Shown here piece after piece: positions 11,101-19,173 of a DNA stretch of 64,000 nucleotides. Under the pieces are notes generated by a model, which saw only the letters and a program-made list of their open reading frames with translations, searched no databases and had not been told where the DNA came from. Each line of letters opens with the position of its first letter. Within the stretch, counting starts at the first letter, position 1. The DNA is from Nitrobium sp046350935 (GTDB lineage: Bacteria; Nitrospirota; Thermodesulfovibrionia; Thermodesulfovibrionales; Dissulfurispiraceae): contig JAXLZK010000010.1 in NCBI GenBank assembly GCA_046350935.1, positions 36,556-100,555 of the forward strand, given 5' to 3'. The position numbers were made by a program, and so were the translations under genes.

Positions 11101-12476
11101 ACGTCCTCCTCTATCTCCCCCCGTTTGAGCAGGACCACCTTTACCGTCTCCAGGATGATCAGGAGGTCGAGGAAGAGAGAGATGTTTTTGATGTAAAAAA
11201 GATCGTAGCGGAGCTTTTCGATCGTATCCTCCACCGATGCCCCGTAGGGATACTTGATCTGCGCCCACCCGGTGATGCCCGGTTTTACCGTATGCCTCTC
11301 CGAATAGTAGGGGATGACCCTCTTCAACTTTTCCACGAACTCGGGCCTCTCGGGCCGCGGCCCCACAAAGGACATATCCCCCTGAGCACGTTGTAGAGCT
11401 GCGGCAGCTCATCGAAGCGGTATTTCCGCATGAACCTGCCCACCGCCGTCACGCGCGGGTCGTCCTTCTTCGCCCAGACCGCGCCCGTTCCGCTCTCGGC
11501 GTCCCGGCGCATCGTCCTGAACTTGTACAGGACGAAGTTCCTCTCCCCTGCCCCACCCTGAGCTGACGGAACAGCACCGGCGAGGAAGGGGACTCCATCT
11601 TGATGATCAGGGCGGCGAGCGGGATCACCGGAAGCGCCAGGGTGAGTCCGGCAAGCGCCAGGGGGATGTCGAACGCTCTTTATAGAGCCGCTTGAAGGCG
11701 GTCAGCCGGAACCCGTCCGAAAAGATGAACCAACTGGGGGTTATGTTCTCGATCAGCAGCTTCCCGGTTATCTGCTCGTAGAAGGAGGGTGCGTCCACCA
11801 CGTCGATGCCGCTCAGCTTGCAGGCAAGCACATCGCGCAGGGGGAAGACGCCCCGCCTCTCGGACAGCGAGATGACGATTTTATGAGCCTTTTCCTTCTT
11901 TGCGGTCTCGATGAGCCCCCCTCCCGTCTCCCACCACCGTATGGGGAGGCACGAACAGCGGCTCGCGGGGGCAGTTGACGTACCCGGCGAGCACGTAATG
12001 GTGGTTCGTCGTCGCCAGGACTCCCCGATCTGTTTCGCCAAGGGGCCGGTGCCGAGGATGATGACCCTCCGCACAAACCCGGTGAGGGAGAGGAACGCCT
12101 TGTGCCCCGCGTGCCAGAGGGGAAGGAGGAGGCCGGACAGCGCAAGGGATGCGGCGAGCATTCCCCTGTCGAACCGGAAAAAAGGCATAAGGTAATAGAA
12201 TGAGGAGAGAATGAAGACGGAAAGCACCAGCGAGATGAAGACCCTGATGAAGATCTCCTTCCGGGTGGTGTTCCCCTCCTGGCTGTACAGCCCGACGAAA
12301 AAGAGCGAAAAAAGGACGACCAGCACGAAGAAGGAAACCCGCGCCGCATTGGATGCCAGCAGGCTCCCCGCATTCGCCGGTTTCCCGGCGGACAGGTACA
12401 GCACCACGGAGGCGGATGCCGCCGAAAGAAAGGCGTCCCCCGAAAGGAGCATCGCGATGAGGAGCCGCACGCTCAT
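11097..12476 (-). CDS. XrtA-associated sugar transferase, polyprenyl glycosylphosphotransferase (frameshifted)
   Basis: This enzyme starts the repeat unit by moving a sugar-1-phosphate to undecaprenyl phosphate. Several N-terminal membrane helices (residues about 5-130, e.g. RVSFFVLVVLFSLFFVGLY) precede a CoA-binding-like Rossmann region (RRVIILGTGPLAKQIG). The catalytic domain includes FIFSDGFR, YKFRTMRRDAE (split), DELPQLYNVL, SFVGPRPERPEFVEKL and KPGITGWAQIKYPYGASVEDT. These are the PglC/WcaJ hallmark motifs. At least three frame breaks lie near 12010, 11690 and 11520-11385. It overlaps prsT by four bases and the export gene by four bases. Confidence 0.8.
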
Positions 12477-15394
12477 CTGCCTCCCCTCAGCTCCGCAAGA
12501 AGCACTCTCGCGGCGCCGGCTTCGGGAAAGTCGCCGGTGCGCACGGCCCTGCTGAGGAGCTCGACGGCCCTGCCCTTGTCGCCCCGCTCCTTCAGGGCAA
12601 GGGCCGCATGATACTGCACCGTAGGATTGCCCGGGAGGAGGGAGGCGGCCTTTTCGAGCATTTTCGACGCTTCCTCCGTCCTGCCCTTCTTGAGAAGGAG
12701 GTATCCCAGGGTATCCATTACTTCGGCGTTCCCCGGTGCGATCCGGTATGCCTTCGACGCGAGCGCCAGCGCCTCCTCACTGCTGCCGTGCCCTTCCGCG
12801 TACAGGAAAGCGAGGTTGTTCAGCGCCGGGACATGATCCCCGGACTTCCCGAGGAGCTGGCGGTATTTGGCGACCGCCTCCTTCTTGTTCCCCATGAGGT
12901 CGTATACGGTCCCCATCCCGAACAGGACCGCCACATTCCCCGCATCACGCTTCAGCAGGGACTCGTAGGCGCCGAGGGCAAGGGCGTACTCCCCTTTTCT
13001 CGTATAGAGCAACGCGAGGGAAGTCCTCACCGCCGCGTCGTCCCCGCTCATCGTGAGCGCCTCTTTCAGGACGCCGATCGCCTTATCCAGATCGTTGCCG
13101 CTCTCGAGGACGGAGGCAAGGACCCGGTAGCCGTAAGGAGAACCGGGCTTCTGCCTGATGAGGGCCGACGCCGTTTCCTCGGCTTTCCGCCGGTCCCCCA
13201 TCAGCAGGTGCAGACGCGCTGCTTCCGCGGCGAGGTCGTCCCTTCCCGGCTGTCTCTGCAGCCTGTCTTCGACTTTCTTCAAGGCCGTCTTGTACTCTCC
13301 CGCCTCGATGCAGGCGTTCACGATCAGGGGAAGGGCCCTGTCGGGATCGTAGGCCTCGATTTTTCCGAATGCGGACAGGGCGTCCCGGTATCTCTTCTCT
13401 CCCAGGCGGATCTTTCCCTTGAGCTCCAGCGCCTCGCTGCTGCGCGGGTCGGCCTGTATCGCTTCGTCCAGCGTCTCGAGCGCCCTGCCGGTGTCCTTTT
13501 TCCTGAGATAATAAGAGGCAAGGGCAAGGACCCCCTGCGCCTGCCTCGACTCGTTCGCCTTCTTGTATACGGCGAGGGCCTCCTGCTCCTTCCCCTTTGC
13601 CTCAAGCAGCGCCGCACTCCCCAGGAGGGCGGCGAGGTTCCCGGGAGAGCGGCGCAGCACCGCCCGGTATTCATCGAGCGCGCTTTCGGAATCGCCTTTT
13701 GCGGCGTGATACGCCGCGATGTTGAAATAAGGGGTGAGATAGTCGGGGTCCGCCTCCTTCGCCTTCCGGAGCTGCCGGAGAGCGTCCGCAGACCTGCCCG
13801 CCGCCATGAGGGCGGCGGCCATGTTGTTATACAGCACCGCGTCCGCCTTGCCGCCCCTGAGCCCTTCGCGCAGGGTCTTCTCCGCCTTCCCGTACTCCTT
13901 CGTCTTCAGATAATACGAGGCCAGGACCAGGCGCGTATTCAGCACGTCGGGAGTGATGCGCACGGCAGTGCTCAGCTCTGTTTCCGCCTCGGTGAGCCTG
14001 CCCCTGTTGAGGTGGTACAGGCCTTTCTTGATGTGGATTTCCACCAGTTTCGGGTCGAGGGCCGCCGCCTTGTCCAGCTCCGCCATGCCCTCGTCGTAGA
14101 GCCCCTTTGCCATATAGGCGCTGCCGAGGATATTGCGGGCGAGGGCGTTGTCCCTGCCGTCCCCGAGCGCCTTTTTCGCCTCGGTGATGGCGTCGTCCGT
14201 CCGCTTCTGCTGCAGGAGCACCAGGGCGACGAGTATCCGGGCCTGGGTAAAGGAGGGGGTGAGGTCGAGGGCCCTCTGCAACTGGCTCAGGGCCTGCTCC
14301 GGCTCGTTCCGGTAGTAGTGGCTGAGCCCCAGGAAATAATATCCGCCGCTGCTGGGAGAGAGGGACAAAGACTTCTGGAGGGCGATGACGGCGTCGTTGA
14401 ACTGCTTGCGGTAGAAGAGCGCCATCCCTTTCAGGCTGTATCCCTGCGCGTCGTGCGGGAAGTCCCGGATGAGGGCCTCCGACAGGGCGAGAGCAGGCCC
14501 GTGCTGCCCTTTCCCTATCAGGAGCACGCCCTTTTTGAAAGGAGCATCCACAAGGGAGGGATGCGCCGCAATAATCCTGTCGTACGTCGCCAGCGCCTCG
14601 TCGGTCGCATGCTCGGAGGTCTGGATGCTTGCTAGGAGGAACAGGGCGTCTTTCTGGGCGGGCTCCCTGCGGAGTACGTCCGCGATCTGGCGCTTCGCCC
14701 CGTCCTTCTCCCCCCTCATCAGAAAGACCCGGGCAAGGGCCACGGCCGCGGAGCTCCTGCCGCCGTCCTGCCGGAGGCTCCTTCTCAGAAGCTCCACCGC
14801 CTCCGGGAGCTCCCCTTTCAGGGCGCGTGCCCATCCGGAGATCTCGAGGACCTCCGCCGCGGAGGCGGCGTTTCCGCCGAGCGCGCCGAGCTCGCGCAGC
14901 GCCTCGTCAGGCTTGTTCTTCTGTACATGGATGCGGGCGAGCTCGATGTGCGCCTCCGGGAAGGAGGGGCTCTGCAGCACCACCTTTCCCAGCTCCCTCT
15001 CCGCGGCGTCGTTGTTTCCCGCACGGGCGTACGCACGGGCAAGCTGGAAGCGGGCCTCGAAGAAATTCGGGTCCTCCTCCAGGGCGTTCCTGAGGAGCAC
15101 GACGGCGCCACGGGGGTTGTTCTCCTGCAGCATCTGCACTCCCTTCCTGAAGAGCTGCTCCTTGCCCCCGCTCCCTTTTTCTGAACAGCCCGTGCCGAGG
15201 AGGAGCAGGAAAAGGACCGCCGAGGTGAGTGCCGAGAGCGTTCCGGCAGTCCGCTGAAAAACGACTGTAGTGTCATTGCGAGGAGCTTTTTTGCGACGAA
15301 GCAATCTCCAACCGACCGATTTCATCAGAGGCGGGATTGCTTCGCTCCGCTCGCAATGACGGAAGAACGACTTTTTCAGCGCCCTGCTAGACAA
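12473..15394 (-). CDS. prsT: PEP-CTERM/XrtA system TPR lipoprotein PrsT
   Basis: A 973-codon ORF of some 20 tandem TPR units (pattern A-x-x-x-Y-x-x-A-L, e.g. EALATYDRIIAAHPSLVDAP) spanning residues about 75 to the end, without frame breaks. Length and context match the PrsT family of exosortase loci, which probably scaffolds secretion or assembly. A hydrophobic stretch ends in LLGTGCSEKG, a likely lipobox, so it is predicted to be a lipoprotein. The start is unusual. The codons before the signal segment lie inside a 128-bp inverted-repeat element (15253-15380), and no ATG, GTG or TTG lies between that element and the lipobox. The ATG at 15325 inside the element, or the TTG at 15394, must be used. 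Confidence 0.85.
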   Translation of the reverse strand: MSSRALKKSFFRHCERSEAIPPLMKSVGWRLLRRKKAPRNDTTVVFQRTAGTLSALTSAVLFLLLLGTGCSEKGSGGKEQLFRKGVQMLQENNPRGAVVLLRNALEEDPNFFEARFQLARAYARAGNNDAAERELGKVVLQSPSFPEAHIELARIHVQKNKPDEALRELGALGGNAASAAEVLEISGWARALKGELPEAVELLRRSLRQDGGRSSAAVALARVFLMRGEKDGAKRQIADVLRREPAQKDALFLLASIQTSEHATDEALATYDRIIAAHPSLVDAPFKKGVLLIGKGQHGPALALSEALIRDFPHDAQGYSLKGMALFYRKQFNDAVIALQKSLSLSPSSGGYYFLGLSHYYRNEPEQALSQLQRALDLTPSFTQARILVALVLLQQKRTDDAITEAKKALGDGRDNALARNILGSAYMAKGLYDEGMAELDKAAALDPKLVEIHIKKGLYHLNRGRLTEAETELSTAVRITPDVLNTRLVLASYYLKTKEYGKAEKTLREGLRGGKADAVLYNNMAAALMAAGRSADALRQLRKAKEADPDYLTPYFNIAAYHAAKGDSESALDEYRAVLRRSPGNLAALLGSAALLEAKGKEQEALAVYKKANESRQAQGVLALASYYLRKKDTGRALETLDEAIQADPRSSEALELKGKIRLGEKRYRDALSAFGKIEAYDPDRALPLIVNACIEAGEYKTALKKVEDRLQRQPGRDDLAAEAARLHLLMGDRRKAEETASALIRQKPGSPYGYRVLASVLESGNDLDKAIGVLKEALTMSGDDAAVRTSLALLYTRKGEYALALGAYESLLKRDAGNVAVLFGMGTVYDLMGNKKEAVAKYRQLLGKSGDHVPALNNLAFLYAEGHGSSEEALALASKAYRIAPGNAEVMDTLGYLLLKKGRTEEASKMLEKAASLLPGNPTVQYHAALALKERGDKGRAVELLSRAVRTGDFPEAGAARVLLAELRGGR
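15253..15380. repeat. MITE-like inverted-repeat element inside the 5' end of prsT
   Basis: The two ends are imperfect inverted repeats of about 30 or more bases. Each begins GCTGAAAAA and contains GTCATTGCGAG followed by GAAGCAATC a little further in. Translation gives the HCERSEAI peptide that is a known hallmark of dispersed palindromic repeats in several phyla. No transposase is encoded. I see only one copy in this window. Confidence 0.75.
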
Positions 15395-15767
15395 TGTTGT
15401 ATCCCCCCTGGATGGTGCTCAGTTCTCCGTCCATCACCTGCCGCACCAGAAGCCGGAACTTGCGGTAGTCGAGCGGCTTGATCATGCAGTAGGAATTGCA
15501 GAAGCCTTCGAGTATGCTGATAAGGTCTCCGTTAATGTGGTCGGAGAGGATTATGGTGGCGATGTTCTGCCGTTTGATTTCCTCGAAAATGAAAATGCCG
15601 TAGGGATAGCTGGTAATGATCAACCCGAAGTCCCTGTCGTTCAGACGCACGCCGATCCCGTTCGCATCGGTCGCCGCCTCTATACCGTAGCCTTCGAACT
15701 CGAGAATTGCCGAACAGATGCGGGAAAAGCCCTCCTCATCGACGATGAGTATCTTTTTTTCTCCCAT
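15387..15767 (-). CDS. Receiver-like protein lacking the phosphoacceptor aspartate
   Basis: A 126-residue single-domain CheY-like protein starting MGEKKILIVDEEGF (acidic pair D10/E11). The strand that normally ends in the phosphorylated Asp reads LIITSYPYG, so Ser53 replaces Asp. The switch position is ILSD (Ser75) and the conserved lysine is in IKPLD (Lys98). I chose the ATG at 15767 because it gives a full-length receiver; the longer upstream reading is not receiver-like. Its stop lies eight bases from the earliest possible prsT start, so it may be the first gene of the exopolysaccharide operon. A phosphorylation-independent signalling or scaffold role is inferred. Confidence 0.7.
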   Translation of the reverse strand: MGEKKILIVDEEGFSRICSAILEFEGYGIEAATDANGIGVRLNDRDFGLIITSYPYGIFIFEEIKRQNIATIILSDHINGDLISILEGFCNSYCMIKPLDYRKFRLLVRQVMDGELSTIQGGYNIV

Positions 15768-16131
15768 AGACACGGGGAAGAGCAAGATCGATGCCTGCGG
15801 GGAGCGGGAAAGCGCCGTCATGCCGCACGGAGCGGGACAATGCAGGGAAAACAGCGCCTTGGGAAGCAAAAGACAGCGGGCGTCCTGGACAGGCAGCGCC
15901 CGCACTCCTCTCTTTCCGCAGCTCCGCTGCGGAATCGGGGGCTTTGGAGAGCCCTTCTCCGCTCTCTCCTGTTTCCATCGGATACAGCGAGAACAAACCT
16001 GTTGGAATATATGAGCGTAATAATGTATCTTTCGGACACAGCATCCTCCGGAAGCGGCATTTTCCTTCTTATAAGCGCCAAAAGTGTTTCTGAGGGAAAC
16101 AAGAAGGGGAGGCGGTGGAAGCGGGGTGCTC
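15768..16131. other. Spacer between regulator and exopolysaccharide operon, with a direct repeat
   Basis: This 364-bp stretch has no convincing gene. On the minus strand it contains two 19-base copies of GCTGTRTCCGAWRGAWACA (16024-16042 and 15970-15988, 15 of 19 identical, 54 bp apart). They could be regulator sites for the exopolysaccharide operon. I could not find a clear sigma-54 or sigma-70 promoter. Confidence 0.35.
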
Positions 16132-17481
16132 CTACGGGAGCGGGAGGTCCCGCAGCTTCTTGTAAAAGGCTTTCCGCGAGATCCCGAGCATTCGGGCTGC
16201 CTTCGACTTGTTGCCGTTGCATCTGTTCAGGGTCTCGCGGACCGCGTGGACTTCGAGCTGTTTCAGGGTGCGGAGGGGTACGGAGAGCTCCCGGTGCCTC
16301 CGGGTGCGGAACTCCTCCGGGAGCTCACGGGAGGTTATCATCTCTCCTTTCACCAGGACGACGGCCCTCTCGATCACGTTTTTCAGTTGTCGTATGTTGC
16401 CCGGCCACGGGTGTTCCCTGAAGAGCCGCATCACCTCGTCCGCAATTTTGATTGCCTTCTTCTCCCGGATGCAGAATTCGTTGAGAAACTCCGCCGCCAG
16501 CAGCGGGATGTCGTCCCTCCTCTCCCGGAGAGGGGGGACGTCGATATGCACCACGTTGATGCGATAAAAGAGGTCCTCCCGGAAGGTCCCCTCCCCCACC
16601 TCTTTCAGCAGGTCGCGGTTGGTGGAGCAAATGAGCCTGAAATCGGCCTTTATCTTCCGGTTGCTCCCGAGCCGCTCGATCTCTTTTTCCTGGAGGGCGC
16701 GGAGCAGCTTTGCCTGAAGGGAGAGCTCGAGCTCCCCTATCTCGTCGAGAAACACCGAACCGCCCGCGGCCTCCTCGAACCGCCCGATTCTCCGCGCCAC
16801 CGCCCCGGTAAACGCACCCTTCTCATACCCGAAGAGCTCCGATTCGATCAGCTCCTTGGGGATGGCTGCACAGTTCACCGCGATGAACGGGTTGCTTCCG
16901 CGGGTGCTGCTGTAGTGAAGAGCGCGGGCGATCAGCTCCTTGCCCGTTCCCGTTTCCCCGGTGATCAGGACACTGCTGGAAGAGTCTCGCACCGCCTCGA
17001 TGGTTTCGATGATGCCCAGCATGACGGGCGCGTTGCTGATAATGCGGACGGAAGGGCTTTCCGACGAGAGCTTCCGCCGCAGGTTCTCCAGCTCCCTCTT
17101 CAGCCGCCGCTGCTCCACCGCCCGGGAAAGGATGCTCTTCAGCTTTACGTAGTCGGGGGGCTTGATGAAGTAGTAGAAAGCCCCGTGGGTGATGGTCGTC
17201 ACCGCGGACTCCACGGTGCCGTATGCGGTGAGAAATATCACGGGGATGTCGGGGTGTGTATCGGAGACGTACTGAAAAAACTGCATCCCGTCTCTCCCCG
17301 GCATTTTCAGGTCCGTGATGACCGTATCGATATCCTCGGAGGCGACGACGGAGACGGCTTCGTCCACCTCCCTCGCCTCGAAAACACTGTATCCGCCGTC
17401 CGAAAGGATCGCCGAAAGGACCCTGCGCGCATTGGGGTCGTCGTCGATGATCAGGACACGTCCGTTGCAGCTCTCGTTCAT
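16132..17481 (-). CDS. Sigma-54-dependent response regulator, NtrC family
   Basis: A 449-residue enhancer-binding protein. Residues about 7-120 are a receiver (LIIDDDPNARRVL, phosphoacceptor in TVITDLKMPGRDG, switch FLTAYGT, lysine in IKPPD). Residues about 150-375 are the AAA+ domain with Walker A GETGTGKELIA, the sigma-54 contact loop GAFTGA, Walker B GGSVFLDEIGEL and arginine-finger region FREDLFYRINV. Residues about 400-445 are a Fis-type HTH (NGNKSKAARMLGISRKAFYKKL). It is intact. It sits next to a histidine kinase and is divergent in strand from a sigma-54 promoter at 20760. It may activate the PEP-CTERM gene, but its receiver does not look like the usual PrsR family, so that link is inference. 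Confidence 0.88.
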   Translation of the reverse strand: MNESCNGRVLIIDDDPNARRVLSAILSDGGYSVFEAREVDEAVSVVASEDIDTVITDLKMPGRDGMQFFQYVSDTHPDIPVIFLTAYGTVESAVTTITHGAFYYFIKPPDYVKLKSILSRAVEQRRLKRELENLRRKLSSESPSVRIISNAPVMLGIIETIEAVRDSSSSVLITGETGTGKELIARALHYSSTRGSNPFIAVNCAAIPKELIESELFGYEKGAFTGAVARRIGRFEEAAGGSVFLDEIGELELSLQAKLLRALQEKEIERLGSNRKIKADFRLICSTNRDLLKEVGEGTFREDLFYRINVVHIDVPPLRERRDDIPLLAAEFLNEFCIREKKAIKIADEVMRLFREHPWPGNIRQLKNVIERAVVLVKGEMITSRELPEEFRTRRHRELSVPLRTLKQLEVHAVRETLNRCNGNKSKAARMLGISRKAFYKKLRDLPLP

Positions 17482-17673
17482 TGCCTTCTCCTTGCGGCGC
17501 GTCAGGTGCGGCCTGTCTCGTACGAATGCGCTCTCAGGGCGCGGTCCCGTCCTGCAGGGTGCGGGGATGCGAAGCCGGAGAGGGAAAGGAGCAGACGCCC
17601 TTCCCTCCGCGTCCGCCCTGCCGGGGGTTCCGGAGAAGAGTACGATGCGGGGTGCGAATGTATTCCCTTTGCA

Positions 17674-18819
17674 TTATGGCCGGTAGTCCGCGGGGTGCGT
17701 CCTGTCTCTGTCCTGTGCCGGAAAATACAGACGCACCACCGTACCGGCATCCTTCTTGCTCTTGATTTCCATATGCCCCTTGTAGTACTGGATGATTTCA
17801 CGGGTGATGAAAAGTCCGAACCCCCTTCCCTTGTCCCCGGAAAGGCCGGCCTCCCTGTTTTCGGAAATGCCCGGACCCGTATCCGTGATCTCCACGAGGA
17901 CGAAATCGGTATCGAAGCGCTTTTCATGCGCTGTCCTGATGGCTAGGCGCCCGCCCGGGCTCATGGCCTCTATGGCGTTGTTGATCACGTTCAGGACCGC
18001 CTGCTCGAACTGGAAGGCCTCGATGGTTACCAGGGGGATGTCCCCGTATTCGTACACCGTCTCGATGTTTCCCGCATAGGCCTGCATGGAGGTGAACACT
18101 TCGATCCTCTTCAACAGCGAATTGATGTCCGACCCGGTCAGCGCGGCGTCGGGGACGGAGGCGCTGAGGAAGCGCGAGATGAAATTGTCGAGGCGCGATA
18201 TCTCGTCCTCCATGATCCGGGTGAACTCGATAAGGGTCTGCTCGCTGGCGTATTTCTCGCGGAGGTGCACCACTGCTCCCTTGATCGCATTCAAGGGGTT
18301 TCTGACGCCGTGGGCGAGCGTCGAAGCCGTCTTGCCGATATCGATGATCCGCTGCAGGTTCTGGAGCTTGATCGCCATGAGACAGGTGGAGTAGGGAAAG
18401 AAGGAGACCATCAGGCTCCTGACCTTGCCGTGCATGTCGCGCACCGGCTCGACAGAGACGTCGGCATCGATCTGCCCGTGCAGGCAGTTGAAGGAGTACC
18501 GCTTGAAGGCCAACGCCTTATTCCTCTTTACCGCGGTGGAAAGCGCGTCCCTCTCTTCCAGGACGATGCGCGGGAGCACCTCGAAATACTTTTTCCCCAT
18601 TGCGGTCAGGGGAGGTCGTCCTGTCAGCTCGGCAATCCGTTCGTCCCAGACGCTGATACGCAGTCTGTTGTCCGTATAAAAAGTGTATGATTGCCCCGCC
18701 CTGCCGCTTTTCTGAATCGAACACTGTGCCGTAGAGGATACCATCAGTCCGTGCTGGAGCACTTCGCAACCCCGTTTTCGCAGTATTTTTACGCCTGTCC
18801 CGCACCGGATGCGGAGCAC
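17674..18819 (-). CDS. PAS-domain histidine kinase, NtrB-like
   Basis: A 381-residue soluble sensor kinase without transmembrane segments. A PAS domain (about 45-150: YTFYTDNRLRISVWDERIAELTG is its first strand and helix) is followed by the H-box LAHGVRNPLNAIKG (phosphorylated His). The ATPase has the N-box VLNVINNAIEAM, G1 ITDTGPGIS and G2 GRGFGLFITREII. It is encoded 192 bp upstream of the sigma-54 response regulator on the same strand, so the two are the obvious cognate pair. The GTG start at 18819 has only a weak ribosome site; ATG at 18744 is an alternative and would give 356 residues. Confidence 0.85.
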   Translation of the reverse strand: MLRIRCGTGVKILRKRGCEVLQHGLMVSSTAQCSIQKSGRAGQSYTFYTDNRLRISVWDERIAELTGRPPLTAMGKKYFEVLPRIVLEERDALSTAVKRNKALAFKRYSFNCLHGQIDADVSVEPVRDMHGKVRSLMVSFFPYSTCLMAIKLQNLQRIIDIGKTASTLAHGVRNPLNAIKGAVVHLREKYASEQTLIEFTRIMEDEISRLDNFISRFLSASVPDAALTGSDINSLLKRIEVFTSMQAYAGNIETVYEYGDIPLVTIEAFQFEQAVLNVINNAIEAMSPGGRLAIRTAHEKRFDTDFVLVEITDTGPGISENREAGLSGDKGRGFGLFITREIIQYYKGHMEIKSKKDAGTVVRLYFPAQDRDRTHPADYRP

Positions 18820-18878
18820 ACAGGGCCTCGGGAGGGGGCGACCGCCCCTCTACTAGATAGTACAAACCATATATATCA

Positions 18879-18906
18879 ACTTTAGCCGAAAATGGGAAAA
18901 AGTCAA
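18879..18906 (-). promoter_or_regulatory. Possible sigma-70 promoter of the histidine kinase gene
   Basis: On the minus strand TTGACT (18901-18906) is followed after 16 bp by TAAAGT (18879-18884), about 60 bp upstream of the GTG start. It is a moderate match, and no other candidate near the gene looked better. Confidence 0.35.
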
Positions 18907-19173
18907 GCTGGAGACTCGCGAAAGGGCATTCCCCTTCTGCCGGAAAACCGGACACTTCTCTTTTGGTAAAAATTAGGACATTTCTAAATTGGCTTGACAA
19001 CATTCCATTTTCCTCTTGCAAATCCCCTCCTCCATTCATAAAATAATGCTCTTACCGTTTGAGAAGATTTGTTGCAGTACAGGCGATCATTTTGCATTTT
19101 GCAATGACAAGGGACGACGCACCGGGTGAACAGACCCCATCCCGGCACTTTGTACCGAAGAGGAGAACAGGGA

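Noticed and set aside
6623..12476. True pseudogenisation of the exopolysaccharide operon
   Set aside because: Most breaks I worked through need exactly one added base and conserved residues resume immediately, which favours sequence error over decay.
12608..14635. 675-codon plus-strand ORF
   Set aside because: It is the antisense shadow of the TPR gene prsT. The repeated, GC-rich minus-strand gene creates a long stop-free frame; the product is Arg/Gly/Val-rich with no motif.
15253..15380. Coding N-terminus of PrsT as an evolved domain
   Set aside because: The two halves are inverted repeats giving the HCERSEAI peptide typical of dispersed repeats, so it is inserted DNA rather than an evolved domain.
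16084..17946. 620-codon plus-strand ORF
   Set aside because: Antisense of the NtrC-family regulator and the end of its kinase gene, whose domains are intact on the minus strand.
18995..19000. TTGACA as -35 of the radical SAM gene
   Set aside because: No acceptable -10 lies 16-18 bp downstream; the match alone is too weak to annotate.
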